Assembly: GCF_036324505.1 (NCBI RefSeq)
Contig: NC_086370.1
Location: 23,783,565-23,847,564, forward strand
Reading direction: 5' to 3'
Origin: Eleginops maclovinus
Taxonomy: Eukaryota > Chordata > Actinopteri > Perciformes > Eleginopidae
DNA: 64,000 bases
The position numbers were made by a program, and so were the translations under genes. The notes under the pieces are model-generated. The model was not told the DNA's origin and searched no databases. It worked only from the letters and a program-made list of their open reading frames with translations. Of the stretch, positions 24,230 to 50,084 are shown in pieces (within the stretch, counting starts at the first letter, position 1; each line of letters opens with the position of its first letter).

Positions 24230-24340
24230 CACACACAGACAGACACACACACAGACAGACAGACACACAGACAGACAGTCAGACAGACAGACAGTCTCAC
24301 CTGTCATGTAGTTGGTCCACTTGTAGAGAACCCCCTCCAT
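21301..24340 (-). CDS. plekha3: FAPP1-type PH-domain protein (PLEKHA3), eight exons, 258 aa
   Basis: Exons are 24340-24301, 23770-23654, 23192-23043, 22948-22827, 22597-22493, 22413-22370, 21612-21518 and 21404-21301. The phases close exactly on a TGA. Residues 1 to about 93 form the PH domain: it starts [14 protein letters not shown] and continues [11 protein letters not shown], with the family's Lys7, the membrane-wedge Trp15 and Arg18 that bind PtdIns4P. It ends near [17 protein letters not shown]. Exon 4 has the FAPP motif [14 protein letters not shown], exon 5 has [15 protein letters not shown] and exon 6 has [13 protein letters not shown] proteins sit at the trans-Golgi through PtdIns4P and ARF and act in post-Golgi transport. 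There is no C-terminal glycolipid-transfer domain, which fits FAPP1 and not FAPP2. Human FAPP1 is about 300 aa, so this one is slightly shorter at the C-terminus. Confidence 0.93.
23340..23578 (+). repeat. 40-bp minisatellite in plekha3 intron 2, about 6 copies
   Basis: Unit AACAGCAGAAGAAGACAGAC followed by AGGAAGTAAACACTAAAGGG. The last copy lacks one AAG. Confidence 0.93.
23955..24298 (+). repeat. CAGA/CACA compound microsatellite in plekha3 intron 1
   Basis: Alternating (CAGA)n and (CA)n blocks that run to within a few bases of the exon 1 donor at 24301. Confidence 0.95.
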
Positions 24341-24457
24341 GTTAGCCTGTTAGCTTCTCTCTCTACACAACACAGAGCCCCATCTTCAGGTCTCCGCGTG
24401 GAAACAGAGGGAGACCAGTTTGTGCTCTCTGACATCTGACTGGGAGTGTTGGTAGGA

Positions 24458-24465
24458 TGACGTCA
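24458..24465. promoter_or_regulatory. CRE palindrome upstream of plekha3
   Basis: A perfect TGACGTCA, about 120 bases upstream of the plekha3 start codon, in the stretch where the promoter should lie. CREB/ATF binding is an inference from the motif alone. Confidence 0.35.
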
Positions 24466-26176
24466 TTCTGAGGTTTGGTTGGTGCTAAAAAGTTGATAAT
24501 CTGGTTGAAGATAAAGCTAACGTGTGAGCTGTCAGCTGATGGGGGAAAAATGTCAACAATGAAGAGCGTCCCGACGGAAGCCCGCGAGGGACAATTGGCA
24601 CGGAGAGCAAAAATATTCAATATATTAAATCATCTAATTATTGAAGGACTTTGACTGCTTTTGGAATATTTTGCAGTGTGATAAAAATAAACATCATTTT
24701 TTATATATTTGTATTGAATAATTGTTATCAGAAAATCTTTAAATAATAACATATTATATATAAAAAAAACTGTCAAAATAAGGAACCACACGTTTTATCA
24801 CTGAATACAAACACTACAAATACATTTGATTTAAAAGGAAAACCAGCTGCTGTTTCTGACGTTACACTGTCTACTTGCTTCATGTTATAGCCATATGTAA
24901 TTATTTAATCCACTTGTTTGCGAAAGTAACTTCTCTGTTGTGATTGGTCAATGTATAGATGTGCTAGCCAATAGGAGCGCTTTAACACCAATATCAATGT
25001 TAAATTAATATATTTAATTGAATTTCTCATTATTTAAGTACTTTATGAATATGAAACTGTTTCATATATTTTTGATGTAATGATTGTAATAAGAGACTCG
25101 TCTTATTTGTACCAAAAATATTTTCTCATTAATGACTAAAGGACAATTCTGTTTCACTACAAATATATATAATTATAAATAAAAAACACCGGTTTACGAA
25201 GTTAAAAGTAGCACAGCTATACTGGATAGTCATCTTGAAAACTCAGTTGTGATTGGTCAACCGCTTGGAGAAGACCCGCCCCTTAGCCTATCACGTCCGT
25301 TGCGTTGGAGCACTAGCCAATAGGAGCGCTTTTGTAAAATTCAAAACTGTATGTGAACCTTTGAACACAACTGCACACATAAATAATAACCAGATGGCTT
25401 CATCATAATTCTTCATCTCTCTTTATTGCATTAGAACATACACTTCTTATATATCTATATATATTTTATAAATGTGAATTTGTACACTACAATCTTTTAT
25501 TGTAACATGTTAGAAAATACTCGTAACGCTCCAAAAACATAGCACTAAAAACATTTACCAAACCATGAGTTTATTACATTTCCTCGTTTTGTTTTTGGCC
25601 ACGAGAACAGGGAGTCGAACCGTCGATCGGGATGAGAGGGGAGGACCGTGGTGCATTGTGGGAGGGGGGTCTATTACAACAGGTGCACAGAGGGTGGTGG
25701 GGGGGAAGCGTGGACAGAAAAGGGGAAACTGCTGCCGTCACCTTTACCTGCAAGAGACACATTTAGTCCTGCTGGGTTTTGTTTAATTATCAAATGTTAC
25801 CAATGAAGCCAAACCACAGAAGCCTTGAAGCGTGTTTCTTCACTTCAACGTTGAAGCGCTTTTATTTTGAAAGGGAGGCTAGAACTGCAAATCAATCTTA
25901 AAGGATGTTTGTATGTCTATGGTACGGAGGCCGACAGGTGCGAACTCTTCCATCAGGAGAAACGTGCTGACAGTATAAACATCTAACACACACAAAGCGA
26001 GGCGTTAAAAAACTACAACCACTGCACAGCAGGAGGCGGAGGGGGGGAGGTGAGGCATCATGGAAACGATGAAGATTTGAAATAAAAACAGAGGAGCCGT
26101 GCAACACTGCTAAACACCACAGAATGATTGTCCTCTTGAACACACCCCCTCCTCTTTCCTTTTTTTAACCCTCAGT

Positions 26177-26178
<2 letters not shown>

Positions 26179-26253
<75 letters not shown>
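26179..26253 (+). repeat. (CA)n microsatellite
   Basis: About 37 units in the plekha3-pdxk gap. Confidence 0.98.
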
Positions 26254-26256
<3 letters not shown>

Positions 26257-26627
26257 CCCTGTGACCATAAAATACATGTATATATACACACACGCACACG
26301 CACACACACACACAAACAGGTAGACCCAGTAATCAGCTGTTAGCATGTTAGCATGTTAGCTGAGTTATTGATATGAAGTCAGCGCTGCGTGTTGCTGCAC
26401 AAACACACAAATCAATTTATCTGCAATGTTAAAAATGAGTTCCCCCCCCCCCCCCCCCCCCCCCCCCCATACGAGGTGCTTTAGATGACATTTGGGAATG
26501 TATAAAGAGAGTAAAGAAAACAGAGGGAATGTTTTTAGAGCTCAAAGGAAGTTAGTGTTATTATTTAAATCTTAAACGAGGCAAAGCTGAAGTTCTGAGT
26601 CATCTAGGGGCGAAAATCATTCAAAGA

Positions 26628-26815
26628 CACTCTGATTGGTCCCTTAGCCTATCACGTACAATGTGTTGGAGCGCTAGCCAATAGGAGCGTGAGTGTTACC
26701 AAGTGATGTCACTATGATCCGGACCTTTGGGATTTTAGCCTCTGCAGACCATTTACATGCACCAACACCTAGAGACCACACTCCAGGGGAGGGAACACCA
26801 CAGAAAGCAGAATAT
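26628..26815 (+). repeat. Dispersed CCAAT-containing repeat, fullest copy
   Basis: Contains CTTAGCCTATCACGTACAAT, GTTGGAGCGCTAGCCAATAG and CTCTGCAGACCATTTACATG CACCAACACCTA. Related copies in whole or part lie at 16370-16500, 23865-23945, 24935-24986 and 25243-25335. Inverted copies lie at 5480-5575, 12640-12680 and 15695-15785. The family is not named. Confidence 0.75.
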
Positions 26816-28978
26816 GGCCTTTTTAAAGGCCTGTCCAAAACGTGTTGAATCCCTAACGTCACGATGGAAATTCAAAAATTCAGTTCATTGTTGAAATTTC
26901 TTTGATTTTTTTGTGATTTTTACATCTTTATGTTCCAAAGAGCAGCTGAAGAAAAACTTGTTTGGAGTCCAGGTCGCTCAGAGGGTCATTTTTCACAATT
27001 TCTTGTCATTTCATAAACCAAATGCTTAATTGGTTAATTGACGATAAAGCAAAAAGACAAAAGAAACCTGCCTCAATAACTTTGGTTACAAACTCAAATA
27101 GAAACGTATTATTATCCCGTTAGAATAAATAGAAGATAAAAACCTTTAGTTTTACCTCGTTTCCTCACCCCCCCTCTGTTATGAGGATCCTAAGGCCGTG
27201 TCACAGTTTATTCCACAGAAACAACAGCAGTACAGAGAAACTCCACCCAGGACCCCCCAGCTGGGGAGGGACCGGCTGGACCGGCTGGAGCTTTCATATG
27301 TTATCCTCTGGAGACTGCATGTGGTTCAGGCTCAGTTAGCTTAACGTTGAGCCTGAACATGCAGATCAGAAATAGGGGGGGGGGGGGGGGGGGGGGGGGG
27401 TTGGTGGTTTTGCCTCAATATGTACCCAAAGAGAGCCTGAATCTGAACCAGAACCTGGATCAGGACCTGGGTCCTGCTCTCTCCTCTCTATGATCATCCA
27501 CTGTGGAACCTGACTGACTCAATGCTAAGGTGGCTAATTAGCATTCATTTAGCATCCTGCAGCCGCTAACCTGTTCTTTACTTTCATCCTCAGAAAATTC
27601 ATATTTCAGACTTAATTTTCAGATTTGGATTTTTTCCTCAGACCGTTCACTTTCTTCCCGGTTGAAACTTATAGCTCATCAATACTTTTCAAATGTGAAT
27701 ATTCTCTACTGCAGTACTGCGGTATAAAGGTCTAATTCCTGTGTTTTCTTTACGGTTTTGACAGGATCATCGTTCAATTTCCCTCATTTCCATCTGGTCT
27801 GTAAAGCGTTGGGAAAACGTTTCTTAAGGTAAGGTTTTTTAGGGAAATTAAGGAAGTTTTGAAGACAGAAAAAGGATTAAAATAGATCAGGTAGAAATAA
27901 TAAATAAAGGTAACAGCCGTCAAAAACTGCTGTAATCCGGATTACATTTGACCCGCTGGTCCCACCTCTCAGTGAAGAGTGAAGAGACGCGTTGGCAACT
28001 TCTTTTTTGGGTTGTTTTGGGGCCCTTGAAAGCTTCCAGAGGCCTCCAGTAGATCCACAGCCCGGGCATCAGATGAGGGGTTCTGGGTCAACGAGGAGGC
28101 CGGTTCTGGCACCTTTCTGATCGGCTCATGATCCCTATTTTTCTTTATGCTTTGACATGAGATCTGTTCTCTACACACAATGAATATTAAACAGTTACTT
28201 ATCACTACGGCGGAGCCAGAGCCGGCCCGGTGTGTCCGGTTGATATTGTGGACTTTAGTACGGTAGCATCACACAACGGTCCAACAGACAGGTCCATATC
28301 CTACAGACGGTCCAATAACAGCTACGACATCTACACACCAACTATACATTGTGCGTTTTTTTTTTCTTTGTTATGTTTTCAACGGGTTAGACTTGGTCAC
28401 CATTACATCACTGCTGTTAGAGTTGGAGTGGGGGCGGGGGCAGAGCCACGGAGAGACAGTAGGTGATCAGTGAGCATATGAATCATGCTACTTCCTCCTG
28501 AGTGGCAGTAGAGAGCCATGAGCTGGAGCTGGGCTGCATGGTGTGGCATTTATATTGTGTGTTTGAGGAATAAATCATAGCCCAAAATACAAAGCCAGGC
28601 TGGGGGGTCCACTCAGTTTGATCATAGTGGATCCATGTTGCTCATTGAGCCCTCCCCTCAGTCGGATCAGGGAAATGAAGGGTTCTCTGTTGGCAGGGTG
28701 CATCAGTGCCCCCCCTCTCTCTTAATGACACACTTAAATGCTTTTATTTTGTAAAGGACTCTGAGTCGCCTTGCTCTGTCTGTCCATGGCTCTGACGGGA
28801 CGGGGGGGGGGGGATGGGGGTAAGGGTCTAGGACAGGAGGGCTTACAGAGTTGAGGGTGGGGGTCTACAGGGTCACGACACTAGAGGAGTCAGTGCTGGA
28901 GTTTACAGTGATCTACTGATGTGAGAGATTTGAGTCTTACGGGGGGTGGGTGGGTGGGTGCGTGGGGGGGGGGTACTG

Positions 28979-43361
<14,383 letters not shown>

Positions 43362-43795
43362 TGTAAAGTAACTGAGTACATTTACTCAAGTACTCTAATT
43401 ACAATTGTCAGGTAATGTACTTTACCTGAGTATTTCCATGTCATGCTACTGTGTACTTCTACTCCACTACATGTATTTAATCCCTTTAGTTACTTTACAG
43501 ATCTAGGATTAATGATGGTAAATATAATGAACCCTTAAATCAGACTGTAGTTCACCTGCAGTAAATCCAGCAGCTACCCTGCAGTTTACAAAGCATTCAA
43601 ACTAGCAGCACCTTTACCAGCTCTGAGAACACTTTAATGATCAATCATTATAAAACATATCAGAGATATTATTCTGAAATGGACCAATCAGACAATGACT
43701 ACTTTTACTGTCGCTACTTTAAGTACATTTAGAGGAGAGTACTTTCTACTTTCACTGGAGGAACATTTAGAATACTTTCACTGTGACAGAGTATT
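43362..43795 (+). mobile_element. Dispersed fish element that gave rise to the 32-bp satellite
   Basis: Starts GTGTAAAGTAACTGAGTACA and has CTTCTACTCCACTACATGTA and later TTTAGTTACTTTACAGATCT. I recognise this as a common non-autonomous fish repeat, rich in ACTT/AAGT, whose far end normally reads ACTCAAGTA...GATCTGAGTACTTCT. In this copy that terminal segment is multiplied. A degenerate relative is at 59975-60090, and another remnant precedes the first array at 5568-5632. Confidence 0.7.
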
Positions 43796-44968
43796 CCTAC
43801 ACTCTGGTACTTCTACTTTACTCAAGTACAAGACCTGAGTACTTCTACTTTACTCAAGTACAAGATCTGAGTACTTCTACTTTACTCAAGTACAAGACCT
43901 GAGTACTTCTACTTTACTCAAGTACAAGACCTGAGTACTTCTACTTTACTCAAGTACAAGACCTGAGTACTTCTACTTTACTCAAGTACAAGACCTGAGT
44001 ACTTCTACTTTACTCAAGTACAAGACCTGAGTACTTCTACTTTACTCAAGAACAAGACCTGAGTACTTCTACTTTACTCAAGTACAAGATCTGAGTACTT
44101 CTACTTTACTCAAGTACAAGACCTGAGTACTTCTACTTTACTCAAGTACAAGACCTGAGTACTTCTACTTTACTCAAGTACAAGATCTGAGTACTTCTAC
44201 TTTACTCAAGTACAAGACCTGAGTACTTCTACTTTACTCAAGTACAAGATCTGAGTACTTCTACTTTACTCAAGTACAAGATCTGAGTACTTCTACTTTA
44301 CTCAAGTACAAGACCTGAGTACTTCTACTTTACTCAAGTACAAGACCTGAGTACTTCTACTTTACTCAAGTACAAGACCTGAGTACTTCTACTTTACTCA
44401 AGTACAAGACCTGAGTACTTCTACTTTACTCAAGTACAAGACCTGAGTACTTCTACTTTACTCAAGTACAAGATCTGAGTACTTCTACTTTACTCAAGTA
44501 CAAGACCTGAGTACTTCTACTTTACTCAAGTACAAGACCTGAGTACTTCTACTTTACTCAAGTACAAGACCTGAGTACTTCTACTTTACTCAAGTACAAG
44601 ATCTGAGTACTTCTACTTTACTCAAGAACAAGATCTGAGTACTTCTACTTTACTCAAGTACAAGATCTGAGTACTTCTACTTTACTCAAGTACAAGATCT
44701 GAGTACTTCTACTTTACTCAAGTACAAGACCTGAGTACTTCTACTTTACTCAAGTACAAGATCTGAGTACTTCTACTTTACTCAAGTACAAGATCTGAGT
44801 ACTTCTACTTTACTCAAGAACAAGATCTGAGTACTTCTACTTTACTCAAGTACAAGACCTGAGTACTTCTACTTTACTCAAGTACAAGATCTGAGTACTT
44901 CTACTTTACTCAAGTACAAGACCTGAGTACTTCTACTTTACTCAAGTACAAGATCTGAGTACTTCTAC
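43796..44968 (-). repeat. 32-bp minisatellite, inverted second array, about 36 copies
   Basis: Same unit as at 5632-8124 in reverse orientation (CTCAAGTACAAGACCTGAGT and so on), with the same ACC/ATC variation. It continues directly out of a dispersed element at 43362-43795. Confidence 0.97.
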
Positions 44969-44984
44969 CGTCCACAGTACATGA

Positions 44985-45790
44985 GGACCAGGGAGTGTCA
45001 ATCAGAGACCATCATCTGCAGTACGGGCCCCCCCAGGGGACCGTCCTGGCCCCGTTCCTCCTCACCCTCTACACAGACTCCCCCACAACACGCTGACCTG
45101 TCTCCTGCAGAAGTTCTCTGATGACTCCGCCATCGCCGGCCTCATCTCCAACGAGGACGACAGGGAGTACAGGGAGCTGACGCAGGACCTCATCCTCTGA
45201 GGAACCACCTCCAGCTCAATGCAGGGAAGATCCAGGAGCTGGTGGTGGATTTCAGACAGCGCCAACACTCCCCCCCCCACCCCCTCCCACACACACACAC
45301 CAGTGAACATCCAGGGAGTGGACATAGAGATTGGGAAAGGACCTGGGTGTTCATCTGAACTACAAACTGGACCGGTCCGATAACTCTGCTGCTCTCTACA
45401 AGAAGGGACAGAGCAGCCTCTTTCTGCTGAGGGGACGGAGGTCTTTAGGGGTGGAGGGGGCCCTCCTTCTGACCTTCTTTGACTCTGTGGGGGCATCAGC
45501 CATCTTCTATGTGTGGTCTGCTGGGGCTGCAGCGTCTCGGCTGCTCACAGGAAGAGACTGAACAGACTGATAAGGAAGGACAGCTCTGTCCTGTGGAGTC
45601 CTCTGGACCCTGTGGAGGTGGTGGGAGACAGGAGAATGGCAGCCAAGCTGTCCTCCCTGCTGGACAATGTGTCCCCCCCCCCCCTTCCAGGACAACCTGT
45701 CCTCACTGTGCAGCTCCTTCAGCGACAGGCTGCTGCCCCTGCGGTGTCTCAGGGAGTTCCTCTATAGCCCAACACATTCACTGTGAACAT
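44985..45790 (+). mobile_element. Non-LTR retrotransposon fragment (RT C-terminal half)
   Basis: Across several frames it reads like the end of a fish L2/Rex-like reverse transcriptase: APQGTVLAPFLLTLYTDS, LQKFSDDSAIAGLISNEDDR (the catalytic DD pair), LVVDFRQRQHS, KGQSSLFLLRGRRSLGVEGA, then KRLNRLIRKDSSVLWSPLDP. It is full of frameshifts. The 5' end adjoins the inverted 32-bp satellite. The clade is a guess. Confidence 0.8.
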
Positions 45791-46745
45791 TCAATGGTAG
45801 CCCAACAGGAAAGCGACTGCAGGGTTTTTGGGTTAATCTGTGGAGATTATCCTTCTGAATAAAACAGGTTAGTATTAAAAAGGCTTCATTAAAGAAACGT
45901 TTCAAACTGTGAATAATGAACATCTCCCGTGACTTACAGACATGACTTTTATTGAGGAACTCACTTCACATTTCAGTAGACTGTGTTACACTTTCATTCC
46001 TTCAACATGTGACTCTCTTTGTACAGACAGGGAGACATGTTTTGTAATGATCAGCAAAGATTTGTATATTTCTGATGTAAGTGTTCTGGAAACAGAGTCC
46101 CTTTTCTCAGCTTCTTTGAGATGTTTGTACATTTAGATCCTCTGATGAACACACACAGATTCAGAAACACAGCAGATGTTCAGGTTCTATTTGCTCAGAG
46201 CTGAGAGAAGCTTCTGGATGATTGATTATGAACCAGTTCATTTCAGGGATGGTGATGTCATGATCTCCCATTAAGAACCGTTAGGACTGGTTTCAAAAGA
46301 GCCTGAGCTGGTTTCAGTGTTACTGGGATCAGCAGGTTATACAATAATGAAGAAGTGAGGAAACCACAGAGTGTGAAATGATGCTTCTGTTCTGGTTCTA
46401 ATATGTCTACATCTAAAACGTAGTTTGTACATTTCCTCTCGTTTCTTCGACGCTGTGCAGATTATATGTTGGTATTCATGTAGAGCACAGAACTGGAGGA
46501 GACAACCAACGTCTACTGCACAACGTAGAGAGATATTTCTGTCTCAGTGTTACCTTCTCTCTCTACCCTCACACCTTCCTCCCAGCATCCTTTGCTCTTC
46601 CCTCCTCCTCCTCTTCCTCCTCTTCCTCCTCTATTACAGTAAACTCATCAGGCTGGTACTAACTAACATCAGCTGTGATCCTGTACACACTGAACTATCT
46701 GGGCAGCAGGGAGGAAGCTTCTGGAACAGGAGGAGACTCTTCCTC
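45791..46745. other. Probable 3' UTR and flank of the NLR gene
   Basis: Unique sequence with a C/T-rich stretch at 46560-46640. No coding signal. No AATAAA was assigned. Confidence 0.4.
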
Positions 46746-47488
46746 CTACAGAGGACACAGAGACACTGATCCAGACCAAACTGCAAACCCAGCATAGAGA
46801 GGTTCAGTGAATGTGGTTCTGAAGGTGTGGAGGTGGATCAGTGAGTCAGAGGAGACTCTGAAGAAGGACAGAGAGCCGGCAGGATGATCCACATACACTG
46901 CTACTCTACCAGAGGAGGAGGAGGAGGAGGAGGAGGAGGAGGAGGAGGAGGAGGAGGAGGAGGAGGATAAGGAGGTGATCTGTGTTACTCTCTTATTGTG
47001 ATAGACAGAGTAACCACCACCAGAGCAGTTCAGACTCCAAGACTGATCATAACTTCCAAACACACAGTCCTCACTCTCTCCTCTCCTGCTGATTCCTCTG
47101 TAAGTCACTGATATATAAACCCCTCCTCTCCACTCGACCTCCCAGTAACAGCGACCAGTCAGAGCTTCTCTACACATCAGCTGACACCAGTAGTGAAACC
47201 TCTCTGGATGATCAGGATATGGCTGCTCCTCTCTGACACGTGTCACCTTCCTGTTGTTGTCAGACAGTCTGAGTTTTCTGTGTGCTGTGTTTGAGTCGAG
47301 TGTGAGTCCACAGGAATCTGCAGAGAGGAACAGCAGCAGGTATTAATCTATCAGCTGTTCAGTTATTGACTCTTTGGTGATGAAGGTACATCTGAAGATG
47401 GTGGCTGCTTTGTTTCATGAATCAAATTAAACCACACTCACACTTCCTCAGACCGGGTCTCAACCATCGGACTCCACCAGGCTCCATC
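46746..47488 (-). CDS. NLR linker and B30.2 (PRY-SPRY) exons
   Basis: The 47-bp exon 47488-47442 encodes MEPGGVRWLRPGLRK. It joins in phase to exon 47317-46746, which starts YSCGLTLDSNTAHRKLRLSD (PRY). SPRY follows with RCYWEVEWRGGVYISVTYRG and WSLNCSGGGYSVYHN, and the end is FTEPLYAGFAVWSGSVSLCP and stop. B30.2 domains bind protein ligands and are a common C-terminal addition to fish NLRs. Between TQITSL and GRVAVYVDHPAG is a run of about 20 serines from a (TCC)n microsatellite, in a loop that is short in relatives. Confidence 0.92.
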
Positions 47489-48397
47489 CTGAAAGAAGGG
47501 GGGGGGGGGGTCAGAGCAGCATGGGAACATGGACATTACATCACTCTCAAACAGAGCTTTGGTATCCTCCACAAATGAAGCCACATGTTCACACAGAGCT
47601 CCTGTTATTAATCAGCTGGTCTTCTTTTAGGTCAGTGGAACATCTTCTTATCAGCCGATAAATAAAGCTCATTATTCTCAAAGATTATTCATCAGAAAAT
47701 AAGAAGTAAGAATGAATCAGTGTTCAGTTACTCCCTGTTTCCTCAGCATCTCTTGTATATTCCATATTGCAAAATCTATGAAACGTCCTTTTAGTCAACA
47801 AATGAAAATGAGCATTCAGATCGAGATCAGAATCTGAGCTGATACAGATTTACTCCTTGTTGTCTTTTCTGCAAACACAGAGCTGCTGCCTGTGTCCTCA
47901 GTACCCCTCAGTTCTTCTTGGCATACATATACTTTATAGTCCCTCATAATCTGATGAAATTACTGCAGCTTTAAAATGTGTCTCGAAACATTCAAGATCC
48001 AACAGAGTAGAGAAAAATAACATCAAACTTTTCCCCTGAATGAAACACAACGTTACTGCTTCAAAGTTAAAGGAGAGACAGTCTTGTGCAGGTTACAGGT
48101 TTACCAACTAATGTAAGAATTCAAACTGTCCTGAATCATGTTTGCATAAGTGTTGGATTAAAGCCAAATGTAAAAGATGTTGCGCAACTGAAAGCAGAAT
48201 ACAGTCTGTAAATGAAGTCTATGTAGAGGAATCACCAGAGGCCAAAATGAACCGGCTGTAAATGATGTTATTCATGGGATCTAAAAACTGACTTACAGTA
48301 AGTACTTTAAAATAAGTTGACAGAGAAAATTAGGAATTCATTCATTCATATGAACAACATTTCTAAAGGCCATCAGAACATGTTGAAGAATCCTGAC

Positions 48398-48571
48398 CTG
48401 AGAATCGCCAGAGTACAGAGTGGACTCTCCAGTCCAGCAGACAGCAGCTTCACTCCTGAATCCTGCAGGTCGTTGTTCCTCAGGTCCAGCTCTCTCAGAC
48501 TAGAGGACTGGGAGCTGAGGACTGAGGACAGAGCTGCACAGCTTCTCTCTGACAGGTTACAGTCACTCAGT
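48398..48571 (-). CDS. NLR LRR exon, copy A (174 bp)
   Basis: Third LRR exon, closest to the B30.2 exon. It ends in TLAILR where the other two end in TLETLR. The about 1.08 kb beginning with this exon is duplicated with copy B, including a MITE in the intron. Confidence 0.9.
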
Positions 48572-48814
48572 CTGAAGGAACAACATAGAAATGAAAACCT
48601 CTCATTTCACCTTTGCATTTATTTAAAGATCTAACTTAATGTTCACAAAACCACATACAGGAGAGAAAAGGGAGACCCTCGGTCTGTGCATTTATTACGT
48701 GATCCTCTGAACGCCGTTATTTCAGCTGAGCGAGATCATTGAGAGTAATAGATGGATTTAAAGCAAATATAAAAGATGTGTGCAAACATTTAAAGTGAAT
48801 CAGGTGAGTTTTAG

Positions 48815-49345
48815 GGCGGCCCTGGACTAAAGAGCTGTTTAGTCCACTAATAGTCGTCACTTCAGGAGATTAGTCGACCGATCGTTTCCCGTATCTGATA
48901 TATTCTGATTCATTCAATAAAAAAGAAGCAAATGTTTCTTCTTCTCCCAAAATGGTTTCAGTTTCAAAGGCTGATCAGTAATGCTGTTATAACAGCATGG
49001 TACGTTGTGCTTCACAGGAACTATAAAGTGAAGCTGTAATAATTAACCGCTGAAATATAACTTCAGTTGGACATGTCAGCTTGTGGGGCTCGTCCCTTAC
49101 TCGCTCAGAAGGATCCCACACTTTGGATATCCTGCCCGACAAAATGACTCAAGGACCAGGCACAGCTCTGAATGCAGTCTGAGGGGGTTTCCGGCTGACT
49201 CGTCTGAGCACATCCAGCGCGCAGATGGACCTTTTTTTGTTCCTCTTTCTTTTAGACTAATCTGCTAGTGAAAAGTTAGTCAACGAATATATTTTACACT
49301 AACTAACGATTAGTCGACTAATGGGGGGGGGGCAGCCCTAGTGAT
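48815..49345. mobile_element. hAT-like MITE, copy 1
   Basis: Left end TTAGGGCGGCCCTGG and right end GGGGCAGCCCTAG, with inner ACTAACGATTAGTCGACTAA, typical of a fish hAT-type non-autonomous element ('TAGGGCTGCC ... ATTAGTCGACTAAT'). It lies in the intron behind LRR exon A. Confidence 0.65.
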
Positions 49346-49456
49346 TATATCACGTGTTCCTGGGCAAAACAGAACTACAGTAAAGTATGTTATATTATGT
49401 TCTATAGGGTTTAAAAATGGACCAAACATCATCAACACGCCCCTCGGGAACAGCAG

Positions 49457-50084
49457 CTGTAAGAAATAATAATCAATATTCCGAGTAACTGCAACACTGT
49501 CTTATTTTGAAATGCACTCTTATTTTGAAATGGTCAACTCGTAACCGGATGTAAATGACATTGAATACAACATTACTGGCGCTTGAGGCCGGACGGAGGA
49601 AAACTGCGGGTTTGAGCGTTGGTTTCCTCAACGAGCGAAATGTAAATACAGGGTGAATAGGGGAATCTCTTGTGGTGTTATACATAAAACACACAATGAG
49701 TAATTCTCCTTATTGCCGCTGTAATACCCTAAGAAGCGACTTGGCTTTATGCCACGTATACACTGAACTGGCCGGAAGTGCTGTTACGACTTGAAGCAAC
49801 CAATAGGAAGAGGCACCCGCTGGACAAAGACCCATCACAAACTGGGTCCGGCCTCTTTCTGCTCGGACCCACGGACAGTGAACACATCGTGAATTCTATT
49901 CATGTTTTGGGCCTGTTCTAGTGTGTGTAGAGCTTTAGGGCCACAGCTGTGAAACTATTGTAAAACCTACCACTACATCTTTTTTATTAAACACTCCTTT
50001 ATAATTTTTACGGGAGTTTTGCCTTTTTCTTTTAAACCGACATCTTGGCTTCAAATAAACGAACACTTCCAACACAGCCCATCA
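49457..50084. other. Unique 0.6-kb segment inserted in unit A
   Basis: Absent from unit B, where GGGAACAGCAG runs straight into CCCATCATATACAT. It contains CCAATAGGAAGAG and no coding signal. It may be another non-autonomous transposon; I could not define its ends. Confidence 0.5.

Larger units (their letters stand above)
24341..28978. other. Gap between pdxk 3' end and plekha3 5' end
   Basis: Contains the probable plekha3 promoter (24341-24620), copies of the CCAAT-containing repeat, one CA tract and poly-C/poly-G runs. AATAAA signals on the minus strand at about 28744 and 25421 could end pdxk transcripts with a 0.2- or 3.5-kb 3' UTR. No coding exon recognised. Confidence 0.5.
48377..49456 (-). 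repeat. 1.08-kb segmental duplicate, unit A
   Basis: Matches 54246-55327 nearly base for base (LRR exon, MITE and intron), with a few substitutions and a 2-bp indel near 49352. The match ends at the shared GGGAACAGCAG. Confidence 0.9.

Noticed and set aside
45062..45496. 144-codon minus-strand frame
   Set aside because: Antisense to a recognisable reverse-transcriptase remnant.
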